Below are positions 43,639 through 52,025 of a DNA stretch of 64,000 nt, piece by piece (the stretch's first letter is position 1; each line of letters begins with the position of its first letter). The stretch lies in contig JBKEEF010000012.1 in assembly GCA_047975765.1 (NCBI GenBank), positions 298,051 through 362,050 on the forward strand. The letters run 5' to 3'. Origin of the DNA: JAQWBS01 sp047975765. Its GTDB lineage: Bacteria > Pseudomonadota > Alphaproteobacteria > RF32 > CAG-239. A program made the position numbers and the translations under genes. The notes under the pieces are model-generated. The model worked only from the letters and a program-made list of their open reading frames with translations. It did not search any database and was not told the DNA's origin.

Positions 43639-44946
43639 ATGAATTTGCTTAAGATTAAGTGGGAAAATTTCAAAAATTTAACCTCTCCTTTAACTGCTTT
43701 CTTTCTTGGAACAGGGCTTGCTTGTTGTGCTTATGCACTGATGACATCCATTCTTTCAGTTCGTCTGGATCAACATGGACTTTCGACATCTAAAGCAGGA
43801 CTTGTTCTTGTCCTTTATTATGTTGGTTATATTTTTGCATCTCTTGAATCTTATAAAGTCATCAATAGAGTTGGACATATTCGCTCTTTTGCAGCTCATA
43901 TTTCTGCTTTTGCTGCCCTTTCTCTTACCCATGCTTTCTATTATGATCCAATGTTCTGGGGAATTCTCAGATTGTTGGAAGGTTATTGCATTGGAACAGC
44001 CACTATGTGTTTGGAAAGTTGGCTGAATACCAGAGCTAATAACAAGAATCGTGGTACAATCATGTCTTTTTATATGATTACAACATACCTCGGATCGAGC
44101 TTGGCTCAGTTGATGCTTAATATTCCAGACAAGAGCGAAGTTATCATTTATATGATTGTCTCCATTCTTTTTTCCATTTCACTCATCCCTATTACGCTCA
44201 CTGCTTTACCAACACCAGATATTACCAAACATAAGAGCATGCCTCTTTTGGAACTCTATAAAAAAACGCCTGTGGGTGTGATTGCTTGTTTTGTTAGCGG
44301 ATGTTTTGTTGGAACTTTTTATATGCTCGGAGCAATTTATACTAAAAAATTGGAATTTTCGATGCAAGAAACTTCTCTCTTTATGTTTTGCGGCGTATTT
44401 GGCGGAATGTTAGTTCAACTTCCAATCGGCAAACTTTCCGATAAAATGGATCGAAGATTTGTAATGATTGGTGCCTGTACAATCTTATGCCTTATTACTC
44501 CATTTATGCCTCATGCTATTCTGCACAACAAACTCTACCTAACCATTTTCTCTGGATTGCTTGGCGCTTGTACTTTTATTATCTATCCTGTTTGCGTTTC
44601 TCATATCAATGATTTGATTGATGATTCAGAACGTATCCAAGCCAGTGGAAAATTGATTTTAATGCAAGGTAGCGGGCTAATCCTTGGACCAATTATTGTT
44701 TCTGCGTTGATGGAAAAATTTGGCAACAACAGTTTTGCATATTCTTTTGGTGGAATCAGTTTGGTTTTTATTTTATTTACCCTTGTTGCTTTCATTCTCA
44801 AACCTAAGATTCAATATATCAGAAATACACCAACAGAACCTATTCCAACAGCAACGACACAGGTCTTTGATCATTTAGCAACAAAAGATACGCTTTTTGA
44901 AATGAAAACGAAAAACTTCTTTAGGAAACTGAAAAACTGGTTCTAA
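43639..44946 (+). CDS. Major facilitator superfamily transporter (YcaD-like)
   Basis: A 435-residue inner-membrane transporter with 12 predicted spans. The ATG giving MNLLKIKWENF follows a weak TAGG site; the TTG six codons upstream is an unlikely start. MFS signatures are seen after span 2 (GYIFASLESYKVINRVGHIRSF) and before span 8 (LSDKMDRRFVMIGA). Substrate unknown. The last four bases overlap the convergent PIG-L gene. The C-terminal 50 residues are hydrophilic. Confidence 0.82.
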   Translation: MNLLKIKWENFKNLTSPLTAFFLGTGLACCAYALMTSILSVRLDQHGLSTSKAGLVLVLYYVGYIFASLESYKVINRVGHIRSFAAHISAFAALSLTHAFYYDPMFWGILRLLEGYCIGTATMCLESWLNTRANNKNRGTIMSFYMITTYLGSSLAQLMLNIPDKSEVIIYMIVSILFSISLIPITLTALPTPDITKHKSMPLLELYKKTPVGVIACFVSGCFVGTFYMLGAIYTKKLEFSMQETSLFMFCGVFGGMLVQLPIGKLSDKMDRRFVMIGACTILCLITPFMPHAILHNKLYLTIFSGLLGACTFIIYPVCVSHINDLIDDSERIQASGKLILMQGSGLILGPIIVSALMEKFGNNSFAYSFGGISLVFILFTLVAFILKPKIQYIRNTPTEPIPTATTQVFDHLATKDTLFEMKTKNFFRKLKNWF

Positions 44947-45629
44947 ATCTTATATGATTCTTCATAAGCAATATGATGTCTAATACCACGATAGTGATTT
45001 AGTCCTAAAATTCTTGAAGCATAATCAATGTCTTTTATTTGAGATTCATAGAAGTTGATTGCCTCTTTTTTCTTCTCAACAACATCTGAAATATCAACAT
45101 ATAAATTTGGCATATCAATCGGTGCCCAAATTTCATAATACACAGGTTTTGCCTTGATTTTTTTATTTTCTTTACAAAGTCTTTTAAAAAAAGCTTGAAC
45201 GACAATATGATCTTTGTGCGCATCATGTTCATGGGGCATCAAAACATAATCATATTTTTCAAAGTCAATTTTTGAAAAAATATCATATGAATCAACAAGC
45301 CAGCCATCTTTAGCATTCAAAATTTGAAAAGAATTAACCTTAAGATAATCCATAACTCTCAAGAATTCTTTTCTTCTAACTTCAATAAGATTTTCTTGTT
45401 CTTCAAGTGTGCCACCACCTCTTCCATCTGTGAGCAAAACGATATCACACTGTGAAGCATATTTAAACAACAAACCACCACAACCGATTGTTTCATCATC
45501 AGGATGAGGAGCAAGAATACAAATCTTATCGCTTGGCAAAATTTTCCATTCTTTAGATTTCACAAGTTTGACTAAATCATAATTATGAAGTTTACTTTTT
45601 AACCAACGATTGAGCTTATTAAATCCCAT
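44943..45629 (-). CDS. PIG-L family deacetylase (LmbE-like)
   Basis: A zinc-dependent N-acetylsugar deacetylase fold of 228 residues. Motif LAPHPDDETIGCGGL near residue 40 supplies the His-Asp-Asp zinc site, and PHEHDAHKDHI near 133 the second His. Substrates of the family are N-acetylglucosaminyl groups on lipids, antibiotics or surface glycans. The start ATG overlaps the stop region of the upstream glycosyltransferase gene, so the two are one operon for a glycan. No transmembrane span. Confidence 0.85.
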   Translation of the reverse strand: MGFNKLNRWLKSKLHNYDLVKLVKSKEWKILPSDKICILAPHPDDETIGCGGLLFKYASQCDIVLLTDGRGGGTLEEQENLIEVRRKEFLRVMDYLKVNSFQILNAKDGWLVDSYDIFSKIDFEKYDYVLMPHEHDAHKDHIVVQAFFKRLCKENKKIKAKPVYYEIWAPIDMPNLYVDISDVVEKKKEAINFYESQIKDIDYASRILGLNHYRGIRHHIAYEESYKI

Positions 45630-46445
45630 TTATTTCTTTGCCTTTTTAAACAAAATAAATTGTGAACGAGAACCCGTTTTCAAAGAACAAACAATTTCCT
45701 CACCTTCAGCAATTGGCATAGGTTCATCTTCTCCTGGTCTTGGTTTATGCTTATACTTTTTCAAAAAATATTCATTTTTACCAATAGAAAACGAAAGTTT
45801 TTTCCTAATTCTCCAAATTGGTGTCCAACTTCCCGAATAGTGATGAATGGCATAAGCCTTCTCATTATCTGTACAGAAAAAATAGTATGGATAAATATAA
45901 GCATTTTCCATAATTTTTACTCTGTCTTTGGTCACAAACAAATCTTTATCTGTCAATCCATATTTTGCCTTCAAAACACGAGCAAAAAGCTTTGGATTTG
46001 TTGTTAAATTATGGCTTCCATCAGGTTTGATAAATTCAACTTCATCATAAACAGATAGCAAATCTTTGACAAGGGGATTATTTGGAATTGTCCCAATCAA
46101 TGCGGGGGAAATTTCTCTTGCAGAACCACATTTTTGTGAACCAATGAAAAAATCATGATCCATAAATTCATCAAGACTTCTAAGCACTTCTTCATCTGTG
46201 TCGAAATAGATCCCGCCCTCTGTCAAGAGTGCATAAAGGCGAACATAGTCTGAAACAAACGCCCATTTTTTTGCTTCCACCGCTTGACGAAGATATTTAT
46301 TGTCAAACTGATCTAAACAATCATTACCCCATTTTTTGATTTCATAGTCTGGAAAAATCTTTTTCCAAGATTCTAAACATCTGTTTTCCAACTCTCCAAA
46401 AGGACGTGGACCAAACCAACAATAGTGAATGATTTTAGGTATCAT
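45630..46445 (-). CDS. Glycosyltransferase with DXD motif (GT32 type)
   Basis: A 271-residue sugar transferase of the DXD, OCH1-like kind. The start ATG giving MIPKIIHYCWFG is preferred to one four codons earlier because the family begins IPKIIHYxWFG. The nucleotide-sugar site is GGIYFDTDEEV near residue 85 after SDYVRLYALLTEG. The C-terminal half (AYAIHHYSGSW) is also typical. It probably transfers a sugar onto a surface polysaccharide or lipid. It directly precedes the PIG-L deacetylase gene. Confidence 0.85.
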   Translation of the reverse strand: MIPKIIHYCWFGPRPFGELENRCLESWKKIFPDYEIKKWGNDCLDQFDNKYLRQAVEAKKWAFVSDYVRLYALLTEGGIYFDTDEEVLRSLDEFMDHDFFIGSQKCGSAREISPALIGTIPNNPLVKDLLSVYDEVEFIKPDGSHNLTTNPKLFARVLKAKYGLTDKDLFVTKDRVKIMENAYIYPYYFFCTDNEKAYAIHHYSGSWTPIWRIRKKLSFSIGKNEYFLKKYKHKPRPGEDEPMPIAEGEEIVCSLKTGSRSQFILFKKAKK

Positions 46446-46608
46446 GGTGCTTCCCATCTCTCAAATTTATTTAATCTCATTCTTTTATAATCTATTAAAT
46501 TGAAAACTTCAAAGAAAATTATGTTTTACTACGTTGCAAAAGATTGAAGAATATGTTGTAACAATTTTTTCTTTGAAACACATTTTAAAATGGACTATTA
46601 TCTGACTT

Positions 46609-46935
46609 ATGAAAAAACTTGGTATAATATTTCTTATGTTCTCACTCATCATCTCTGTCTTTGACTCTGTTGATGTAGAAGAAACACTTCAAGCCGACAA
46701 TGACAGCATTGTTTTCGGCTTTTTGAGTTATGATATTGAAGAAGATGATGATGACATTGATAACTCGGTTATCATTTCTCATTTTCAAATAACAAGTAAT
46801 ATTGTCTATACCATTTCCCCTATATTTTCTTATGATCACAATAAAATTTCTAAAGAAGAATTTAAACTTTCTAGAAATGAGCCATATCAGAAAAATCTTC
46901 TTGTCAGAGAAGATATCAAACCACCCATTTCATAA
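46609..46935 (+). CDS. Small exported hypothetical protein, 108 aa
   Basis: I do not recognise this protein. A hydrophobic N-terminus (LGIIFLMFSLIISVFDSV) suggests export or a membrane anchor. The middle is strongly acidic (DIEEDDDDIDNS) and the C-terminus basic. No clear ribosome site. It is divergent from the glycosyltransferase gene with about 160 bp between, and about 80 bp precedes the next gene. Confidence 0.45.
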   Translation: MKKLGIIFLMFSLIISVFDSVDVEETLQADNDSIVFGFLSYDIEEDDDDIDNSVIISHFQITSNIVYTISPIFSYDHNKISKEEFKLSRNEPYQKNLLVREDIKPPIS

Positions 46936-47017
46936 AATGATAAATCACATAAATAACAAAAAATAACTTCTTGTGCCTTTAAGACATAAGAAGTGAGGAT
47001 TTATTTTTTTATTGAAA

Positions 47018-47464
47018 ATGGACTATAATAAAATGACTGAACTACATTGTTTTGTCGTCTGGCATAATGCGAGAGGCAAAGAAAAAGAAATTGAACAAGA
47101 TATTAAATCAAAATTCAAAATTCTAAACGCTTATGAAGTCTTTTGGGAAAAAAATGCCTTTCTCAAAAACCTTCAAATGATGTATGGAAAAAATATCATT
47201 AAAACTTGGAAAAAAGAAAGAAAAATTGGCAAAGGAAGTTTTTTGCTCTATAAAGTTCTGGATGAAAACCCCATACATCAAGCAGAAGATAATAAAAATA
47301 TTAATATTTTAAAAGCAAAAAAATTATATCGAGAAATGACTGGGGGCGGACACCTTATTCACGCCTCTGATACCGAAATTGAAGCAAGAGAACATTTGAA
47401 TATTCTCCTCAACCAAGAGAATAGCTCAAACATCTCTAAATATTCTTTTGCAACACAATCTTAA
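47018..47464 (+). CDS. Hypothetical protein with GGGHxIH motif, 148 aa
   Basis: The protein starts MDYNKMTELHCFVVWHNAR (a TTG two codons earlier or an ATG five codons later are possible). A stretch near 110 reads YREMTGGGHLIHASDTEIEAREHL, and the first third has a hydrophobic strand and KEIEQDIKSKF helix. This combination recalls proteins from bacterial surface polysaccharide loci, but I cannot name the family with confidence. It is not in an operon with the tRNA element, which begins downstream. Confidence 0.5.
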   Translation: MDYNKMTELHCFVVWHNARGKEKEIEQDIKSKFKILNAYEVFWEKNAFLKNLQMMYGKNIIKTWKKERKIGKGSFLLYKVLDENPIHQAEDNKNINILKAKKLYREMTGGGHLIHASDTEIEAREHLNILLNQENSSNISKYSFATQS

Positions 47465-47490
47465 ATATTCTCAAAATTATTTAAAATAAT

Positions 47491-47526
47491 AAAAAAGACT
47501 CCAACTAAAAAGTTGAAGTCTTTTTT
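47491..47526. terminator. Terminator at the displaced tRNA-Val end (both strands)
   Basis: AAAAAAGACTCCAACT pairs with AGTTGAAGTCTTTTTT (one mismatch). On the minus strand it follows the tRNA-Val 3' fragment, so it was probably the original terminator of the tRNA. It can also serve the plus-strand gene before it. Confidence 0.75.
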
Positions 47527-47530
47527 ATTA

Positions 47531-47587
47531 TTTTATTGGTGGGTATGAGAGGTCTCGAACCTCTGACCCCTACGATGTCAACGTAGT
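47531..47587 (-). repeat. Left attachment repeat: 3' part of tRNA-Val
   Basis: This 57-bp stretch repeats the 3' part of the intact tRNA-Val gene at 56,336-56,392, with three differences, and breaks off after the anticodon stem. Two differences form a T-stem pair that covaries (A-T in the intact tRNA, G-C here) and the third is in the T-loop. It is the host's displaced tRNA end created when the element integrated. Confidence 0.9.
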
Positions 47588-47711
47588 TGTGATAGGTTTA
47601 CATAAAATCGCTTTAATTTCTTAATATCTTATTTTCTGCCACTTTACAAGCATTTTTTCTTGACTTAAATTCTATTAGATTCTATCTTAAATTATCAATT
47701 TTTATAATTTG

Positions 47712-47734
47712 TGGTTGCTGGCTGGTTGCTGGGA
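47712..47734 (+). repeat. Left copy of 23-bp direct repeat
   Basis: The repeat contains GGTTGCTGGCTGGTTGCTGG, itself two copies of GGTTGCTGG. The same 23 bp occurs at 56,274-56,296 at the other end of the element. It overlaps the ribosome site of the integrase gene, so it may bind the integrase and also control its own expression. Confidence 0.85.
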
Positions 47735-47741
47735 GGAAAAT

Positions 47742-49016
47742 ATGGAGATAAAATTAACTAAAGAAAATGTCGAGAAAATTCTACACAGCAATAAACCGGG
47801 CTCATATTCCGACCCGAGCTTTCCTCGCTTCTTTTTAAGAATACAAATAGACCCTAGAACCGGAAATGTCTCCAGCGGGTACTTTATCACATACCGAGAC
47901 AAGTATGGTAAAAAGAGAAACCCTAGCGTCGCCAATACCAAAACCTCCTTAACCCTCAATCAAATTAAAGAGAAAGCAAAGAAAATGCTCCGTGTTGTTG
48001 ACGAGGGAGGAGACCCGCTCAAAGACAAAGAGCAGGATAAACAAGTGCAAACTGTTGCCGAACTTTGCGAGCTTTATATGACAGAGGGTACAACTCACAA
48101 GAAAGAATCAACCTTAAAAATTGACAGAGGACGCATAGACCACCACATAGCTCCCATCATTGGAGACATTAGGATTAAGGAGCTCAACGCCGGAGATGTT
48201 GATAAACTTATGATTAGCATTATGAAAGGTAATGTCAAATCCGCAAAAGAGAGTACAAAACTAAGAGGTCGGAGTGTTGTTACCGGAGGCAAGGAAGCTT
48301 CAAACAGAACAATCCAACTGCTTAGTGCTATTCTCAACTTTGCGATAAGAAGAGAGCTCATAGAAAAGAACCCTGCCAAGCTGGTAAACAGACCTAAAGC
48401 AGGCAAGAAAGAAGTCTTTCTCAACACCGACGAGATTAAAAAGCTAGGCAAAGCTCTAAACGACAAACAACACAAAGACAAAAAACTTGCTATACAGGCA
48501 ATAAAGCTTCTACTCTTAACAGGTTGTCGCCGGGACGAAGTTCTTTCCCTGCAATGGGATTATGTAGATTTTGCCAATCAATGTTTTAGATTTCCAGACA
48601 CAAAGACAGGAAAACAAATTAGACCGTTTGGCAAAGGTGCGTTAAAACTGCTAGAGGAGATTAAGAAAGAAAACTCTTCTCAATGGGTTTTTCCTGCCAC
48701 CAGAGGCGATGGACATTACATAGGGCTTCCAAAAGCTTTTACTAAGATATATTCCTCTCGCCCTTTAAAAGAGGACAGGACACCGGATAAAGATAAGCCC
48801 ATATATTTGGAGAAAGAGGGATTGAGCTTGCACTCTTTGAGACACAGCTTCGCAAGTACAGCGAGCTTGCTAGGATTTAATGAGTTTACCATCGCCGGAC
48901 TTCTCGGACACCGACTAAGAGGTGTTACAAGTAGGTACAGTCACAATGTCGATAAAACCTTAATCTTATCAGCCGACGAGGTTTCTTTGTACATTGAAGA
49001 GGCGTTAAATGATTAG
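47742..49016 (+). CDS. int: Tyrosine recombinase integrase of the tRNA-Val element
   Basis: A phage-type tyrosine integrase of 424 residues. It has an N-terminal arm-binding domain, a core-binding domain (about 95-220) and the catalytic residues in order: Arg in LTGCRRDEVLSL, Lys in TKTGKQIRPF, the HxxR box in SLHSLRHSFAS, His in AGLLGHR and Tyr in SRYSH. The ATG follows GGGAGG; a TTG 11 codons upstream lies in the 23-bp repeat. It catalyses recombination between the tRNA-Val site in the host and the element. The operon-like array of palindromes starts just after its stop. Confidence 0.93.
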   Translation: MEIKLTKENVEKILHSNKPGSYSDPSFPRFFLRIQIDPRTGNVSSGYFITYRDKYGKKRNPSVANTKTSLTLNQIKEKAKKMLRVVDEGGDPLKDKEQDKQVQTVAELCELYMTEGTTHKKESTLKIDRGRIDHHIAPIIGDIRIKELNAGDVDKLMISIMKGNVKSAKESTKLRGRSVVTGGKEASNRTIQLLSAILNFAIRRELIEKNPAKLVNRPKAGKKEVFLNTDEIKKLGKALNDKQHKDKKLAIQAIKLLLLTGCRRDEVLSLQWDYVDFANQCFRFPDTKTGKQIRPFGKGALKLLEEIKKENSSQWVFPATRGDGHYIGLPKAFTKIYSSRPLKEDRTPDKDKPIYLEKEGLSLHSLRHSFASTASLLGFNEFTIAGLLGHRLRGVTSRYSHNVDKTLILSADEVSLYIEEALND

Positions 49017-49119
49017 CACAAGTTCCATAATGGAACATATGCTAAAAATTGAGTTAGTTCCTTTGTGGAACATACTGGAAACGAGTTGTTTCCAAAATGG
49101 AATAAACTGAACTTGTGCA
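49016..49119. repeat. Array of nested palindromes after the integrase gene
   Basis: The 104-bp stretch is bounded by GCACAAGTTC / GAACTTGTGC and contains four inner dyads: GTTCCATAATGGAAC, GTTCCTTTGTGGAAC, GGAAACGAGTTGTTTCC and TTCCAAAATGGAA. Their centres are near 49,029, 49,064, 49,085 and 49,096. The pattern GTTCCnnnnnGGAAC suggests multiple sites for one dimeric regulator or recombination accessory factor. Confidence 0.75.
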
Positions 49120-49151
49120 AATTTTGCATAGGTTAGAATTAGGATAATATT

Positions 49152-49937
49152 ATGACGACAACACTTAGAAAAGAACTAGAAAAACTTAATAAAGTATTGG
49201 ATAAAGCTCCTGAATGGGCATTAAACCCTTTAAGGTTCAATTTTAATTTTGATATAAACAACAATAAAGATGTAATGATATTCTCTTTTATATCAAGACA
49301 ATATCAACTAGCGAAAGACATAGAAACAATAATTCACTCTAATCAGTTTAGCTGTGGAGCAGGAACTTTGCTGTCCTCTCTAATGGAAAATGTGCTTCTA
49401 TTTGTTTGGATTGCGGAAGACATAGAAATACGCTCCAATTTATTTAGAGAGTATGATGCTATAAGGGATTTAAAAATCATTCCCGAGAATAACCCTTTTA
49501 TAAAGAACTTGATACTACAGCGTTGTCGCAACAATGGTCATATCTATAAAAGGAAGAATAAAAAAATTGATACAGAGCAAGAGCAATTAAATTATGAAAA
49601 TTATATCGATGCTTGGTATAAAAATGAAGAGAAAACACTAAAAGACATAGCAAAAAACATTAAACTAACTATTAAAAGTGACTTGGGAGATATTTCATTT
49701 TTGCAATTATACGAGAAATCATATAATGAAATGTGCGATATGAAACACATAAACGCCCAAGATACTGTCACAGGCATAGATTTTGAGGAGTGGCAATACA
49801 AGCTCCAGCGAATAGTAATGTATACCACGAAGTTTATGCACATTACAAACACCATATTTGTATATATTTATGATTTGCTAAAATTAAGGATAGCCAACGA
49901 ATTTCTAGAGTATAGAGGGAAACTGTATGTCAAATAA
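49152..49937 (+). CDS. Hypothetical helical protein, 261 aa (DUF5677-like?)
   Basis: The protein is mostly helical and shows LLSSLMENVLLFVWIAED near residue 80 and MCDMKHINAQD near 198, a layout that recalls DUF5677-type proteins found in mobile elements, but the match is by eye only. No signal or clear membrane span. It overlaps the next gene by 11 bp, so the two are coupled. Both are probably under the palindrome array upstream. Confidence 0.5.
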   Translation: MTTTLRKELEKLNKVLDKAPEWALNPLRFNFNFDINNNKDVMIFSFISRQYQLAKDIETIIHSNQFSCGAGTLLSSLMENVLLFVWIAEDIEIRSNLFREYDAIRDLKIIPENNPFIKNLILQRCRNNGHIYKRKNKKIDTEQEQLNYENYIDAWYKNEEKTLKDIAKNIKLTIKSDLGDISFLQLYEKSYNEMCDMKHINAQDTVTGIDFEEWQYKLQRIVMYTTKFMHITNTIFVYIYDLLKLRIANEFLEYRGKLYVK

Positions 49938-50712
49938 TGTCCAAATAAAGCGAGAAGTTTATACTCTACAAGCGTCGAAAGACAGTATACATAGAGTTAA
50001 AAAAAGAATCTTGTCTATGGACATATTTATACCCTTGTTTAATCAAACTGGAAAATATGAGCTTCATATATGCAATTTTGAGCCGAATATTCCTCTTGAG
50101 TTAGAAAATGATACTAACTACGGAGCTCCGATAGTAGATAACTATGGGATAAGAAAAGAGCTAGAAGAGCACTTGAACGATAAAGAGCTCAATAATAGTG
50201 AGATGTACTTTACAAGCAAACTATTTATAGACCGCAAGCAACAACCTCTTTTCTATCACTTGCTTTTGAACTCTCCTCACACGATGGAAAACTACCAAAA
50301 GTTTAACAAAATACTAGAAGCGTTAAGACCTGAGCTTGCGGACGATGTTATAAATGGAGCTTTAAGACCGGACTATTATTTTGGATTCGCAAATACAATC
50401 CTGCTTTTGGGTAGAATAATATACGAATCGATTGCTAAAATAAAAGAAAATGGCTATTTAAACCAAGACACAATAAACAAACTTAGTTTTGAAAATGCAG
50501 AAAAACGCCTAGATTTGATAAAAGATAAGATTACTCATAAATACTTCGAAACAGCTTGGAACTCTTTTGTTGCACACCTTATAGAGCATAGCCTTATAAA
50601 GAAATGCCCGGAATGTGAAACTTTTTTCGCATACAAAAACAATAAAGTTTACTGCACCCCTTTATGCAGAAAGCGTCTAAAAGACCGTGAAGCGAAACGC
50701 CGAAATAAATAA
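49927..50712 (+). CDS. Protein with C-terminal CGNR-like zinc finger, 261 aa
   Basis: Residues about 230-258 carry CPECETFF...YCTPLCRKRLKDREAKRR, the four-Cys treble-clef pattern of CGNR-type DNA-binding ends. The N-terminal 200 residues are unrecognised and helical-mixed. The gene starts inside the upstream gene's end. A DNA- or RNA-binding regulator of the element is the likely role; toxin or defence function is not shown. Confidence 0.55.
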   Translation: MSNNVQIKREVYTLQASKDSIHRVKKRILSMDIFIPLFNQTGKYELHICNFEPNIPLELENDTNYGAPIVDNYGIRKELEEHLNDKELNNSEMYFTSKLFIDRKQQPLFYHLLLNSPHTMENYQKFNKILEALRPELADDVINGALRPDYYFGFANTILLLGRIIYESIAKIKENGYLNQDTINKLSFENAEKRLDLIKDKITHKYFETAWNSFVAHLIEHSLIKKCPECETFFAYKNNKVYCTPLCRKRLKDREAKRRNK

Positions 50713-50849
50713 ACCTCCCGAAAATTATCTTAAATTTCAATTTTTTCGGTCCTATTAAAATTACCGTTTTCTAATAGAATCTCCTTATGACGAATAGCTT
50801 ATATTCTCATAATTTAAATTAACTTTTCAGCTCATAAGGAAAATTAAAT

Positions 50850-51098
50850 ATGACAGAAGAAACCGAAACGAAATATATAACTCGAGAACAGGCGAGCCAA
50901 TATCTAACAAATGTTCTAGGGTGTCCAACCAGTTTTAAGACTTTATGCAAATTTGCAACCACAGGAGGAGGTCCTAAATATGTAAAATTCGGCTCTCGTC
51001 GGGTTTTATATACTATTGAAGCTCTTAACGAATGGGCTTCCGGACGATTATCTCAACCAGTCGCACACTCAAGCCAAGAGGTGCTCTATGGAGTGTAG
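50850..51098 (+). CDS. AlpA/HTH_17-type excisionase-like regulator, 82 aa
   Basis: A small winged-helix DNA-binding protein of the AlpA/HTH_17 kind. The pattern YITREQASQYL...GGGPKYVKFGSRRVLYTIEALNEWA is typical: a helix-turn-helix followed by the wing GxxxxRY and a helix. Such proteins act as excisionases or activate integrase genes. The stop overlaps the start of the HUH gene, so they are cotranscribed and translationally coupled. A GGAAA site precedes the ATG. Confidence 0.8.
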   Translation: MTEETETKYITREQASQYLTNVLGCPTSFKTLCKFATTGGGPKYVKFGSRRVLYTIEALNEWASGRLSQPVAHSSQEVLYGV

Positions 51099-51885
51099 AG
51101 AGCAAAAAAATACTGCCTGTCTAAGTTTGGCGACCGAGCAGGCAGTATTTGAAATCACAGGCGGGGCTAATTGTCCCGTCTATGAACCTATCGTATCAGA
51201 TGTTGCTAAAAACGCAACAACTTCTTTTTTTGTGTTCTTGGAAGCAAAAAAACTGAAATTAAACAAGTTTACAGCTAAGCACGAAACCGAAGCTCTGTCT
51301 TTGGTTGAGAAGTTATTTCACAATAAAAACGAGCTTTCTTCTTTAGTACCAGATAATATAAATAATAATATATATTATAATATACCTATCTGGAAAAAAC
51401 TAAACAAGGTCGACAAGCTGTTCGGGATATTCACTTTTGTTCTAAACGGGAAAGACTATCAAAGCTTTACCCTGCGTTTTTCGGATAAGTTCATAGACCG
51501 AGCTTACAACTCAAAGAAGAAAGTTGCTTCATACATCGCCGACAGGATACACCAAAACTTGAGTAATAATTTGGGATATGTCCCTCCGTTTTTGCTCTCT
51601 GTGGAATATGAAGCTGTAAAGGGAAAGACATTTTTTCACATACACGGAGTTATCAAGGCGGACGCCCTTGTTACAAAGGTCTTGAAGACCACCGCACTAG
51701 GCACAAAGTACAAAGAAAGCGGTTTCAACAGATATACCCTAAGACTTAAAACTCTTGAGAACCCTTTCGGCTGGCTTAGTTATATGACTAAACACAAGCT
51801 CGAAGCCTACAATAATGTTTATGTAAACAGAACTCTAACTCAAGACTTTAAAAGGACTTTCAACAGGTTGAGAGGTCTTAATTAG
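51088..51885 (+). CDS. HUH Rep-like protein of the element
   Basis: The start ATG (MECREQKN) follows AAGAGG and lies inside the end of the AlpA-like gene; a longer frame is less likely. The motif FFHIHGVI is an HUH metal site, and YMTKHK downstream fits the nicking Tyr region. The N-terminus has no known domain. The protein would initiate rolling-circle-type replication of the excised element. A perfect 12-bp inverted repeat at its 5' end could be its nick site or a control hairpin. Confidence 0.65.
   Translation: MECREQKNTACLSLATEQAVFEITGGANCPVYEPIVSDVAKNATTSFFVFLEAKKLKLNKFTAKHETEALSLVEKLFHNKNELSSLVPDNINNNIYYNIPIWKKLNKVDKLFGIFTFVLNGKDYQSFTLRFSDKFIDRAYNSKKKVASYIADRIHQNLSNNLGYVPPFLLSVEYEAVKGKTFFHIHGVIKADALVTKVLKTTALGTKYKESGFNRYTLRLKTLENPFGWLSYMTKHKLEAYNNVYVNRTLTQDFKRTFNRLRGLN
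51108..51150. repeat. Perfect 12-bp inverted repeat inside the start of the HUH gene
   Basis: AAATACTGCCTG (51,108-51,119) and CAGGCAGTATTT (51,139-51,150) flank a 19-base loop. The hairpin lies just after the stop of the AlpA-like gene and within the first codons of the HUH gene. Confidence 0.8.
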
Positions 51886-51894
51886 GGCACTAGC

Positions 51895-52016
51895 AAAAGG
51901 GGTTGGGACCGCCAAGAGTCAAAAACCCTCTTTTGCGATACTCACAACATATTGATAAAAATCTTAAACAAAGGGGGCTTGGAGCAAACCCAAACAGCTC
52001 AAAAGCCCTCCTTTGC
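51895..52016. repeat. Two tandem related hairpins after the HUH gene
   Basis: The first hairpin pairs GCAAAAGGGGTT with AACCCTCTTTTGC (51,895-51,938). The second pairs CAAAGGGGGCTT with AAGCCCTCCTTTG (about 51,969-52,014). The two are alike in arm sequence, so one probably arose from the other. They may be terminators for the two convergent operons or origin structures. Confidence 0.6.
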
Positions 52017-52025
52017 GGTGGTTGA

